Assembly: GCA_033220425.1 (NCBI GenBank)
Contig: CM065653.1
Location: 1,922,001-1,986,000 of the forward strand
Direction: 5' to 3'
DNA: 64,000 nt
Origin: Lepraria neglecta
Taxonomy: Eukaryota > Ascomycota > Lecanoromycetes > Lecanorales > Stereocaulaceae
This document shows positions 23,675-34,924 of this stretch, piece by piece (the first letter of the stretch is position 1; the number at the start of each line of letters is the position of its first letter). The notes beneath the pieces were generated by a model. It did no database searches and was not told the origin of the DNA. It saw only the letters and a program-made list of their open reading frames with translations. The translations under genes and the position numbers were made by a program.

Positions 23675-25818
23675 TTATAGATCTTGCCAACCCCAATCCG
23701 CCATCAATGACTTTTGCGCATGATGCCTTGGCCAGCCACTGCACTGCTCTATGGTCTGCATGAAGTCGATGAGAGCTTCTTGCTCCCGCCTGTCTTTGAA
23801 CCAGCTACCGCCTATGCACAGAATTTAAGCAGTGAGCGGATATATTTGGGTGTATGCCTAGGGACACGGATTTGTACTTACAGATAATGATGGCAAGACT
23901 CGCGGTAAATCGCGCTACAACAAATCTATTGCATACTGCGATACCGCACATAGTCCGCACGTACGAAAGAGAAGTCTCCTGTCGATCTCTGTAAGTCATC
24001 GAACCATCAACCTTCGAGCTAGGAGGCACTAACCTGCATTTCTGCCATGGCAGATTTCATTCGAGACCCAATTCGAGGAATTGTAGGATCATGAGTTGTA
24101 AGGAAGAGTTTTGCTAGGTAGATGAAATGGGCTCCGATCACTTTGCTTATGTTAGCCACGTCTTTGGTTGAATATTGATTACATTGCACTCACCATGCTC
24201 GTCAGTAATATGAAAAACATCCGGAAACCATCGACCATTATCCGTGTCACGAGGTTGGAAGAGAGCAGGGTTAAAACTACTAGGCCGCCGCCTATCCCAA
24301 TCGTCGACGGATTCACGTAGTTCTCGCCATCTCGTTTGAGTAGCATCACCACCGAAAGCCCACTGCAGTACTTGGGCACAGATCCATAGAGATCGATGGA
24401 CCCAGACATCGTCATCATCCGCAGAGTCAAGTGGAGAGTCGGAAGTGCAATTGTCTAAGTCTGCCTGCACCGTGCATTGCTCAATGCAGGCGATGTATAT
24501 TTCTTGGCGGAGGTGGACCCAGAAAACTGCTCTGCGGAGTCGAGAGGAGATGCAGATGCCACGTGCTGGTAGGACTACTGAGGTAGCGAGAAGATGGCGG
24601 CGTGAGTTGCCGCCCGCTGTTAAGGTGGATCAAGTCAGCAATTGTTTTGATGCTGATTGCGTAAGAAGACTTACACTCAAGATCTTCGTATAGATGTAGG
24701 AAGACTGTCGTCATGAGAAGATTGTCGTCCTTTGGCTCATTGTGATCATTGAGCATTGGCACCATCAACTGAAGACATTTGTCGTGGTACCGAACCGCTT
24801 CGTAAGCGTCATAGTCAGACACCCGACTCAGGTGCAATGCCGAGATCGCGAGTATAGCGTTCATGAGTAGTGGACTGGATGCTGCCATGACAGGAGCGAT
24901 CTTTGTGAAGTGTCGCTTGCTATCTGCAACGTCGAACTGAAGATGAGGCTTAATGTATGAACCGATGATTTTACTTCGATCGAGACTCACCCATGAACCA
25001 AGTTTGTCAATGTAGTGTTGCAAGAGATAAAACTCTTTTGCACATTTCAAGGGCCATCCAGCTCGCTCGTAAGAATATGTAGGGAAATAAGCAAGGTCTT
25101 GTTGAGGTCCCTTGATCTCGTCCTGCTGGTGCAAGGGCCCTTGGTCTGCAGTATCGTCTTGTTCCTCGTAGAGTGTGGAAGGCGTAGGGTATGTGCCTCT
25201 TTTGGATGAGCCGTATGACGATGAATAAACTGGATGGTCACCAATAATGCCGGGACTTAATGATGAAGGTTGCTGCAGGTGAACTTGCTCTGGCACTTCT
25301 GGTGATAGAGCATCGTGGTCTGCGGCATCATCTGCACCATGGTCCAAATATGCATTGGCAACGTCATGATTTTCATCGACGAACTCGACTACATCAACGT
25401 TCAAGTCAGATCCAGTCTCTGCAGAAGTCTCTAGACTGAACCTACGTCCGACTTGGGCACTAGTCCATGTCTGATCTGGCCCAAAGAAGAATTCGTACTT
25501 GCTGTAATCGGCAGGTGTGAAGGTTTTTGATGGACAAGCTAGGTTTCGAAACCTGACATTGTATCCTCGAACACATTTTCGACCTGCAGATTCGCATTGG
25601 GAACAAACAGGGCGTCGGTCGCCTGTTTCGTATTAGCTACCTTTCTATATCGAGTGTACACTTATGCACTCTTTTTCCTCCGAAACTGCATGAGTCGCAG
25701 CATGGGATGAACTTGCATTTGAGGTGCCGTACTCTGCAGCTTGCACTGGACACGGCAAGTCCCAGTCAGCAGTTGTGATGTGTAAGAGGGAGTCAACTGA
25801 GACATACCAATCAGGCAT
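23675..25818 (-). CDS. Zn2Cys6 transcription factor with Fungal_trans_2-like domain
   Basis: A nuclear zinc-cluster regulator with several introns. From ATG at 25818, exon 1 (MPD) and a 62-nt intron lead to CASCRVRHLKC. If the next intron is taken as GC-AG (25623-25716, donor GCAAGT), the protein continues as DRRPVCSQCESAGRKC, an exact C-x2-C-x6-C-x5-C-x2-C-x6-C cluster. The middle region is Asp/Gln-rich. The C-terminal regulatory domain has LLQHYIDKLGSWVSLDRSK, MNAILAISALHLSRVSDYD, RRAVFWVHLRQEIYIAC and ARFTASLAIIIC, matching the Fungal_trans_2 type. The last exon ends ADWGWQDL at 23675. No in-frame stop interrupts the spliced model. Targets are unknown; neighbours give no clear hint. Confidence 0.88.
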
Positions 25819-26595
25819 TTTGACCAGCCCAACTTGAGTGATAAGCGAGGTGTTCTGGAGAAGCAGACTTTAACGCCTTACAAGGAGAGCAGATCTTGTA
25901 CTGTGAGAGCTAAGGATGACAAAAAGCGTCAATCTGCAAGGCACTTGGGGCACATTGTTCCTCCAAGTCCAGCGTGAAATGCACGAGTTGTGTGTATCAA
26001 GTTGAATTCTTTCGTAAGCAGTGTCGAGTCCAGTCTCAATCTTTGATGGGAGGAAGAAGAGACTTTGCTCGGGCCGCCGGATGAGGAAAGTTTCCCTCGT
26101 TGCTCATTTCTCAGAGAAGCCAAAACGGGCAGAAGAGGGAACTTTCCTTGTTAATTCCTTGACAGTGTCCAGAGATCCAGGAGAAAATAATATTAGAGAT
26201 GATATTGTAGCACAGTTGCCGTAGTTCAACAATCCTTCAATACTCTCTTTGCTGACCTTTAAGACTTTGCCAGCATCCGTTGTCTATGTAGACAAGCTCA
26301 CTAACCAAAGACATGTTGCCGTACGCGTGTGTATGCACCGAAACGAGTGCATAAGGGGGAACAATTCGCTTTGGGTGCGATTCTTGACAGAAATCAGCAG
26401 TGAAGACCCATTTCGCTAACTCCTGCATTGCTTGGCCCACGTCATTCAGCCCTATGGCCGCGAGTGAAACCAATTAGCGCTTACCCCTCTCTATACTTCC
26501 TTGAACAATTCAAGCACGCATCAGACAGAATACGGACCAATAAGCCACTGGTGTACAAACCTTTAAGTGTGTAAACGAGCCACATCCACAGCACG
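25819..26595. other. Intergenic between divergent genes
   Basis: This separates the regulator and the NTF2-like gene, which are transcribed away from each other. No supported coding frame. Confidence 0.5.
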
Positions 26596-27057
26596 ATGAG
26601 CTGTAAAACCTCTGCGGAAGCGTATGTCCAGAGCTATGCATCCGCAATGCACACCTCCCAGAATCCAGATGTCACCACCTCCTCCTGCGCCGCTGCTCTT
26701 GGCGCCCACTACCTTCCCGGCCCGGTTGCCTTCGTCTTCGGCCACCATTATTCCCTCGCCACCCAGGAAGAATGGGTAGGGGGTATCAAGCAGCATCTTG
26801 AAAAATTCGAGAAAAGCGGTCTGGGCTACGATATTCGCCTCGCAAAGTCAACGGTGGAGTCGGTTTCTGCTAGCAGTGCGATGTGCTTTGTGACATGGAA
26901 GATTCTACCGAAGAATGGGGTCGAGGGCTGGGAGTGGGAGAATGTCTATGGGTATCGGTTGGGGCAGGATGGGAAGGAGGGGTGGGAGTTCATTGTCAGT
27001 GATAATGAAGTTGCTGGAGTGATGCAACGCGCCCCGGAAGTCTTCGGTGCTATGTAG
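26596..27057 (+). CDS. Small NTF2/SnoaL-like fold protein
   Basis: A single-exon, 153-residue frame. The order of elements fits the cone-shaped NTF2/SnoaL-like fold: an N-terminal helix (AEAYVQSYASAMH), a loop with ALGAHYLPGPVAFVFGHH, a second helix (TQEEWVGGIKQHLEKFEKSG), then beta strands YDIRLAKSTVESVS, AMCFVTWKILP, WEWENVYGYRL and WEFIVSDNEVAGVMQR. In fungi such proteins are often unassigned, and some are polyketide cyclases or dehydratases. No catalytic residues can be assigned here. The frame is intact, has fungal codon use and stands alone between a regulator and a decayed secreted protein. Confidence 0.75.
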   Translation: MSCKTSAEAYVQSYASAMHTSQNPDVTTSSCAAALGAHYLPGPVAFVFGHHYSLATQEEWVGGIKQHLEKFEKSGLGYDIRLAKSTVESVSASSAMCFVTWKILPKNGVEGWEWENVYGYRLGQDGKEGWEFIVSDNEVAGVMQRAPEVFGAM

Positions 27058-27504
27058 TTTATCTGCGGTTCACGGGCTGGAAGAAGTAATGAGCTTCTTG
27101 GCCACATTGGTGAGGTCCGGCTGCCCAGTCTCTCGGTTTCGATGAGCGTTGGCAAGGATTCTCGATGTTCGAACATTCATTCCATGTCCAGCTTTTCCTC
27201 TTCACAACAACGAGAAAAACCGAAGACATGATCTAAAAGAGCCAGGTGACCCTGTCTTGTCTGCCAAGTCCCAAGCCCTGCTCTAACATTATGCATATAC
27301 GATACTGAGATCCTAACTCTAAAAAAAAGACACCCTTGGATTATAACAACAGGTGTTGCGAAAACATATATCCTCAACGAGTCTCGCTCACGATGCTGCC
27401 ACGCCGACCACCATAAACGCGTCGACTTGATTGAGTTCCTGCGATCCTCCAACTTCATCGTCCACACTACAGGTGTTGATTATACCTTTCACCTAGTTTG
27501 CAAG
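27058..27504. other. Intergenic, no gene seen
   Basis: Convergent 3' region of the NTF2-like gene and the secreted protein relic. No motif seen in the short frames. Confidence 0.5.
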
Positions 27505-29005
27505 CTATGCGAACCCAATGCACACAGGAGTATCGCTATAGATCATCATACTAACAGTCCCGCTCGTAACTATGGCCTGCTCTTTAGTGATTTCATCATT
27601 GCTACATTTGAATCCTAGCGCGTCACTGCAGCAATTGTCAAATCCGGCGTCATCACCCAGTGCATCGACCGTAAGTGTATCTTGGGGATCTGATTGGCAG
27701 AAAGGCGTGGTCTCTTGTTCCGGAAGTGGGGCGTCGAAACCGGGATCGCCTACTTCGACGTCTTCGGCGCCAGCAATGTCAAATGGGAGGGAGTACTGCG
27801 AAGCTCGCGGATAGAGAGCTGCAATTGCAGCACGGCGATTGAGGTAAGTTTTGCTTGATGGTGGTCGCGCAATGGCGCCAGATGTGGGTGCTGGCTTTGG
27901 AGTACGTGCGGCAAGGCTAGGGGATGTGTGACTGAGCGCCTGGCTCAGCACGAGGTTCTTTGTCGCCGCGGAACCACCTTTTACCGTCTGAATATTCGTT
28001 GCCGGAAACGACCATAGTCATTGGTGTCGGCTTGGGGGTTGGTGAGGCAACGTCTCCCTAGTTGACAACCGTGGTCGATTGACCCGGAGTTATCACGACC
28101 CAAGCCTTGGAAGTTGGGTCTGCTGGTTCCGTCGCGAGGGCGGCCGCGAAGGAAAACGGATAAACAGTGCCAAACCCGAATGCCACACGGAGAAGATTGT
28201 GGCACTCAGCTTGCCAATCTTGTTCAGCGTTTTGACCTGACCCTGGAGCCAATGGCCACTTGCCAACGTTCTTGCCGGTACTACCATCACCAAATTAGGC
28301 CCGCCAATTTTGCATAGCACATATTGTTTCAGCACCATCACCACCATTGATGAAGGTTGCTGCCAAAAACTCGTCGCAAGTAAAACCGATTCCCTGTGGA
28401 AAGAAACGACCCGATATAGTATTGGTAGGGGTACGCTGTCCGCTGGCTGGAGGATTCGGACCTGAATATCTCCAGTTAGAATGTATTACTCAAGAGAAGA
28501 AGGTTTAACGATCAAATGACATACCGGCTATGAGGACCTGAGTGGCTGCAGGATCGTATGCAGTGATGGCGGTTGAAACGGTGTCAGTTGCTATTGCAGT
28601 AACTGCAACACCCCTGCTTTTTCCGTTTGATGTGCCAGACAGTCTATAATCGTCATGTGCAAAACAGCCACCAAAACAACCACATGCTCTCTGGCGGCGT
28701 TTGTTCTTGTTGGTCTGGTCTGGGTCAAAGGAGAATATGAAATTTTTGTCTGGTACGTTTCCGTTCGAGTTTGGATCTTGTTTGAGCCACCAGGCAGCGA
28801 CGTTCTCGCAGATAAGAGCCATCTGCCCGCAGTTGTAGACTAGAATCGGCATTGGGGCCGGAGCTGCCACGCTAGAGGTACTCCCAGGAAGGGGAACGTA
28901 TATCGACTTTCCGTTTCCGTCATCTGTGAGTGTTGACGTCAATTGGGAGACTGCATAATGGGAAAAACCAAAGGCTGAAATAGAAGCGAGGCGGACGAAG
29001 TGCAT
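27505..29005 (-). pseudogene. Secreted protein, possible NucA/NucB-type nuclease, damaged
   Basis: Exon 1 (28505-29005) starts with signal peptide MHFVRLASISAFGFSHYAVS and encodes a Cys-containing domain (CGQMALICENVAAWW, CGCFGGCFAHDDYRL). An intron (GTATGT donor after LIAG) leads to GPNPPASGQRTP, then GIGFTCDEFLAATFINGGDG and WQAECHNLLRVAFGFG. The CDEF...GG spacing resembles the metal/nucleic-acid motif of NucA/NucB deoxyribonucleases, but this is a motif-level match only. A TAA interrupts the frame after QNWRA near 28290. Another stop and a phase change lie near 28055-27990, before a C-terminal region (PRASQYSLPFDIAGAEDVEV, CCSDALGFKCS) ending at 27505. A surplus intron could explain the second break but not the first. 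Confidence 0.6.
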
Positions 29006-29525
29006 CTTAACAGCAACGATTTTAAATGACTTCTTGGATCTGCTTGAAACTGTTGATAGAGTACAGACGAGACGCGAACATCTATATATTCCACTCCAAA
29101 ACACTGTGCATTAGTACCAGAGGCACTTTCGACTTCGACGGTGGCATGATACTGTTCTGACCACATCACCATGATCGCTTAGACTGGGCTGTGGAGGTCT
29201 CTGATCCTTCTCATAGCTATCATATTGGCTGTAGCAGTGCTGAGACTGCCACACGGAACATTGTCAAGATGCTCTGCCATGGGAGTAAACTTGTAGGATG
29301 TACTCGGACGAAGCGTAGGGAGGACTGTTGGAGTAGTTTCAAGGTTGGAATTTACCTTCCCCAATTTCGTCCCCCTGTGCCTCATGTTAGTCGTCACTAT
29401 GATAGTCCTAGAAGCAAAAATATGAGCAGTACCTGGAATGAGCGAAAAGGTGAAGCACATTCCCTGGGGGCTATTTCAGCATTTTGTCAGAAAGAGAATA
29501 AAGTGCTGGTGGAGGTGATGATACC
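29006..29525. other. Intergenic, no gene supported
   Basis: The 5' flank of the secreted protein relic. A minus-strand 93-codon frame at 29179-29460 has no motif. Confidence 0.4.
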
Positions 29526-32404
29526 TTGACGGGGCTGTCTTTTCATGCAGAAGATAATGTTAAAAAGCTTAGAAAGTGCGAGGAGCACGGCGCAACTTCC
29601 GCCGTCTTCGACTCAGGTGCGATTATGCAACATGTGATTGTCGCTATGAGACCCACGGGTGTTGTTGGGCTTAATTTCGTCACCAGCCCAGTAACGTCGC
29701 CTCACAATTTCAGCGAGTCTACCTTTGGACCCTTTTTGGAAGAGACACCGCTGGGAAGGTTAGACGGTGAGGTCAAGGGGCTGACTGTGGATATATCGGA
29801 GGTGCTTAGCCAAAGACTTTGACAACATTGCTCTCTTTTCTTGATAATTTGCCTAGGACGGCTTCGTTATCGGCATAGGCATACTGGAAGATGCTTCATT
29901 GGTGAAAGAATCGCCGGCCGAGACGCTCGACCTGGCTCTCCACAATAACCTTTGGTACCCAACTCTACCTCCAGTAGGACTGCGGTCAACTCTCGTAATT
30001 GAGCATAAGATCAACTTCTCGTATATGGATCACACAACGTTTGCCCCGAATGCACAGTCACTGAAATACGTCACTCAGATTTCTATAATTCGTGCTAGGC
30101 ATAGTATCCATGCCTTTCAGGTTCATTTTGACGACAGAAAGAATATACCCAAGTATACTTGGGTAAGGGAAAGGGCGTTCCGATGCTCATCGATGGCGCC
30201 TCCGGCGAGAGGCTGCATAAAATCCAATGATTCTGGTCAGAGGCAACACGCTGTGCTGGATTAATTGTAAGAACCAATCCACAGTTTTACGAACGATCCT
30301 ACCTTATTCTAAACGAATACAGCTCTTCACAAACAAAGGCCGGCACCGCCGGTTTGCAACAACTGATAATTCTGGTGACATTACATTCCTAGAGTAAGTT
30401 ATTTATTCAGACAATTATGTTGCTGGAATATTCGGCAAAGTGGTTGTAAGTACAATTTGGGTTTATCCCTAGGTCCGAAATGGCTACTACTCTACCTATC
30501 AGAACGTTAGTTTCTTATGCGCTTCAGATTCCGTGCCGGACTCTACATGGCTAACAAGACTACAGTGTCCGAACGAAAAATTTGATAACCATTTAATATG
30601 TGGATAGGTGAAGATATACTGCCAGGTCACTATATTTCGGAGAATCAGTCCCTTACCAACCAGATTACAGCTTTATAAATTGGATTACTTTCGATTAGCC
30701 TATACACAGTATCACATATTACATCTTATCTGGCGAGAGAGATTCTTCTGGAGAAGAAATGCCACTAGTCTTTACGGGGTTGATGTTCAAGATAACCAAT
30801 GGTCGTCGTACGCTTCTGGGTCGATGTATGACACTTGGTCCGTCTATTTTTCTGGAAGAAACAGATAAGATTACTAAGATCTCTATTGCCTATCACCTAA
30901 CAAGGCATTCCCAGTATTTCGAAGAGATTATTTTCGAGATCAAGCATAGCATCAAAAGGGCTTCAGGGACACAAAGACCATCACAGACCATAAAAGCCAG
31001 CATCACCAACGACTGAGGTCGAGCAGTAAGTTGAAGTTAAGTGGTATGGTATAGTCCTTTGACCTCGGATCCTCAAAGGAGGATGACCAGGGCGTCCAAG
31101 GTCTTTATTACGTCGAAAGCAAGGCCGAGACCAGGGATATAATTCCAACGCTATATCCAACAATCCAATGGAAACAACCTCCGCCCTCTCATCTTCAACT
31201 TCGGCTAGTACTAGAGTGAGAGGCTTGCCTCTATGGCTTTGATTCAAGTATTTTATCGGATGATATTGAGGAGAATTTGACGGACATCAACGTCGTCTCG
31301 ATCCAGATATGCTGCAACGCCTATCTACAGGGGTGTCGTCTTCAGATTTAAGAACGGCGCAAGACGAATCCTAGACAATACCGTTTGCGCCGAGCGCAGA
31401 TTTGAGCTGGAGGAAGAACGAGTATTCGCTGTTTATATCAAGTACTGGGGTCAAAGACATCAATTCAAAACTACCTGCGTTCCTCGAAAAGAGATATCTT
31501 GGCTATTGAAGGCCTTACTGTGGGTGTTCGTACTGACTGTACCGGCCGCCTTTTGTGCTGACGAAATCTTGATTAGTTTGGTCTCGTTAAATACACCAAT
31601 AATTGCCCCGAAGTACGTTGTATTGGTCACTCTGGTTTCTCTAAACCTGGGGGTCCCTTCATCAGTAAACAAAAGGGGCTGCGCGGGGTTCATGGCGACT
31701 CCGCAGATTGGGAAGGGTGTCACATGGAAGAAGTGATGGCGATGTATATCAAACCAGACACATCCTTTGCAGGTCTGTATGCCGAAACTGGAAATGTGGG
31801 TACACCGTTCATTTCTCGCTATCAGTGGAACTACATCATTAGTGACGATTATCTTATAGCTAACATCATCCGTCCGTAGACACACATGCACCGCCTTGGT
31901 GCCCTTGTTTCGACTAACAATCCCATCTCCATCGACCCAAAAGTCGACTTACAACCTCTCCTCCCAGACGTAAAGATTTTGCGATCCTTCGACACTGCCG
32001 CAGGGGATTCTTCACACTGGCTAGGCCTCGCTCCACCTGCATCTTACAAATCCACGTTATTCATGGCTGACCAGTCGAGAGATTGCGAGTCTCGGATGTG
32101 GTGTCATCTCACTGCGTCAATTTCCAAAGTCACAGTATATCGCCACTGTGTCTCTCACGGAATCGTGGTCCTTGGCGTTGAGTTTCATGTAAACAAGTCA
32201 GAGAGTACAGAAATGACAAGTACTTTGCTAGGCTTTCGACCGATGGGCATGAGAGATGTTGTCTATCAATGTCTCGAGGAAGGAGAGAGAATCACGGTCA
32301 TTGGAATCCAACGTAAATTATCAAGCCAATGGTGGGAGAAAGAGAAGGCCCACCGAAGGGGGTTGGAGAATGTTAGAGTATGGGACCACGAGCAAACAAT
32401 ATGA
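29526..32404 (+). pseudogene. Decayed gene for a protein of repeated beta-type units
   Basis: Several plus-strand fragments, broken by stops and phase changes, share a pattern G-(L/V)-x-F-x-(hydrophobic)-x-(N/D)-G ... L-(E/D)-E-x-x-(K/R)-(I/V). Examples: LMFKITNGRRTLLGR then SIFLEETDKITKISIAYHL (about 30783-30897); GVVFRFKNGARRILDN then FELEEERVFAVYIKYWG (about 31330-31450); VPMLIDGASGERLHKIQ (about 30176-30225); and GIVVLGVEFHV with QCLEEGERITVIGIQ (about 32160-32310). The first fragment has FGPFLEETPLGRLDGEVKGL (about 29724-29790). The pattern is like that of large fungal proteins with jacalin- or F-box-associated beta repeats. At least one in-frame TGA and several frame changes are present. 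Family assignment is tentative; the repeat pattern itself is visible. Confidence 0.5.
30146..30165. repeat. Perfect 20-bp palindrome
   Basis: TACCCAAGTATACTTGGGTA reads the same on both strands with no spacer. It lies inside the decayed repeat gene. Confidence 0.95.
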
Positions 32405-32505
32405 AAGGGGTGATGGATGGCTGGATGCAGTCTGTGATGCCGATCAAAGGGTGGAGGGTGTTCATGATACTTCGAGTACGATATGCACAAAATGTGACCC
32501 AGGAG

Positions 32506-34063
32506 CTAAATGTGCTTGAACCTCAACACAAGCTTTTCACCCACAGGTCCTGAGACATAGGTGTCGGCCTGCTCGATCCCTTCATCATCCACAATCTCAG
32601 TCGTGTAGTTTGTATAGATTGCTGTAATGACTAACTTCATGTCTACAGCCAAAGCACATCATTAGTATACATTAAAAGCCAGGTTTTGAGAGCAGGGGGA
32701 ATGTACCTTGAATGGCAAAGTTACTGCCCAGGCACATCCTCCCTCCACTACCGAAAGCCCAAAACCACCTCTTCATTTCCTCCTTTTGACCTGGTTTTGC
32801 GTCCATCCACCTCTCTGGGATCCATTTCAATGGCTCAGGGAACACTGTAGCGTTTCGATGCAAGGTATAGGCGTTGGCAGCCACCCTGACTCCACCGGGT
32901 ATATTGTTGTAGCCCTCTATGGTGGTGCCAGTAGGAGCGTAGGGTGTGATGCGCGGCTGCATTGCTGGTGCGGCGGCATAAAGGCGCAGGGTCTCTTGGA
33001 GGACGCTGTCGAGAAGTGGAAGGGCCTCGATGGAGCGAGCGGAGGGGAGGACGGCGTTCTCGTCGTGAGGATGGACAACTGGCGGGCTGAGCGTGAGGAG
33101 TTCGTTGCGAAGCCGTTCTTGTAGGGAGGGGCGCTGGGATAGCTCGTGCATGACGTAGGAGAGAGTTATGCCGGACGTTTCGTGGCCTGCTATCAAGTGG
33201 TCGAGCATTTCTGAGGCTGTGGTTTCCAGCTTGAGCTGCGAGTCTGTTGATTTGGACGATTCTCGAAGCTGCTGGATCAGGCGCCCGTAAACGACTGGTT
33301 GGGTCGCCAGTGGGTTTTGCTTTGCGTTCTCTGACCGGATGAAGTTCTCGGCATCTTTGCACATTGATAAGCACCAGCTCTCAATTTCACTACCCAAGCG
33401 CTCTTGAGGAAGCTGTTCTTTGAAGACCTTGTATTGCTGTAGCCAGTGGCGTCGGTACTCAACATCATGCATAAAGTTGGTCCCATTGGCCAAGCCGAAG
33501 AGGTATGCAGACGTGAAGTCCATGCCAACGCCCTGGAAGAAATCAAGTACGTCCATCTCGACACCGTTCTCCGCCACCGACTGCATGATTGGTAGGAATC
33601 GCTCGAGGATCAGATGGTTCGATACCTTCTGCAAATCCTCGGAACCTTGGAGAAATGACTTGGAATAGAGATTTGAGATCATGCGTTTCTGCACTGAGTG
33701 CGGCTTGTGCTCCAGCATGCTGACCATATTCGGCTCGCCATAGTTTACGAACGCGTCGAGGTACCATCTGTCCTTCGCAAAACCACCGATGTAGATTGTT
33801 TTCAAGGCACCGGGAGTGCAGACACTGAGTTCGCTTGGGCCGAGTCTGACAATGGGGCCATTTTTTTGGTGGAGGGAGTAGATGGTGCGAGTGCCGGCAC
33901 AGGTTCGTCGCTTGGACTGGATCCATAGGGATGTGATGGGTGCGGAGAAATGGGCATTGGGAATCTTTGAGAGGGGTGATAGGAATGCTGGCGTGATGAC
34001 GAATTTGTAGAGTGAGACCAGTAGTAGGAGCACAACTCCGATGATGACGGTTAGGTAGGCCAT
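32506..34063 (-). CDS. Cytochrome P450 monooxygenase
   Basis: Two exons (32707-34063 and 32506-32642) joined by a 64-nt intron encode 497 residues, the usual fungal microsomal P450 length. ATG at 34063 opens a membrane anchor (MAYLTVIIGVVLLLLVSLYK) followed by the Pro-containing hinge. Core motifs are complete: I-helix AGHETSG (near 33190), K-helix ETLRLY, PERW meander, and heme loop FGSGGRMCLGSNFA with the axial Cys near 32735, just before the intron. The frame is also open upstream to 34249, but that extension lacks P450 character. It would work with a cytochrome P450 reductase encoded elsewhere. The substrate is not deducible. There is no biosynthetic core enzyme nearby, so cluster membership is not supported. 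Confidence 0.96.
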
Positions 34064-34924
34064 GTTGCAAAGGACGAATGACGACGAGTTCGCAATCTGT
34101 GAAAGTGCACAACCATCGTGCACAAATATGGCTGCCACATGGCTGCCAGGCTTCCCAACACGTTCCTCAATGATACAGTATGCAGCTACGGAGTAGAGGG
34201 ATATGCAATTTGTTACATAAAGAGAACGCACAAAAGCTGATGCAATCATGAAGGATTCTGTGGAGATAGGCAGGAGACTCGGATTGGCCGATTCGTGCTA
34301 CTTTGCATTTTAGTATAACTATTTGTGCATGGATGAATCATTTGGCCTACTTCTGGCCGAGCTTCTTTAGCTCTGGTGGCGCCCGTTAGTGCCCCTGAGC
34401 ATTGACATCATTGATGGCCAAGAATCTCGATAGCGTGGGGGCGGTGACCCAGTGGATGAGTACCCGAGCCGGCGAGTAGACCTAGGGCAGATTGGCCCCC
34501 TAAGACTGGTCCCTAAGACTAGCCCCTAGAGTGGTGAGAACTCAGAGACCCTGACTTGGCCGTAGCTTTCTGAAAGTTTTGGGCCATCACGTCCGGAACA
34601 AGTGCTCCGCCCAGACCAAAGCCGATACCTCCCATAGGTCGGCCGTCCAACCTACTGCCCAACCTAAACGCAAGCATCACCTTTTATTGGGGTCTTTCGG
34701 GACGACCTCTAGGAGTTCTCAAGACGGTTAATGTGATTGTGGAAAATCACGAATGCTTGAGACTTCTGTAGTCAAGGAATAAGTTTGACGACTTTTACTA
34801 CGCTCTCTACCTTATATATAAAACATGTTTGTGAACTTTTTACAAACATTGTTCCTACAAATTACAAAAGGCCGCCTGCGTACAGCTAGATAATACATAC
34901 ACATCTAAATTCAAATCTTCATAA
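34064..34924. other. Intergenic, no gene seen
   Basis: The 5' flank of the P450 and the 3' flank of the next gene. The 34380-34740 part is GC-richer, with short direct repeats around CCCTAAGACT (34500-34525), and could be an old insertion. No coding signal. Confidence 0.45.

Noticed and set aside
31460-31891. 143-codon minus-strand frame
   Set aside because: No motif; plus-strand fragments here fit the repeated beta-unit pattern better, though the call is not strong either way.
33543-34112. 189-codon His/Pro-rich minus-strand frame
   Set aside because: Alternate phase of the P450 exon, which carries all P450 motifs in the other phase.
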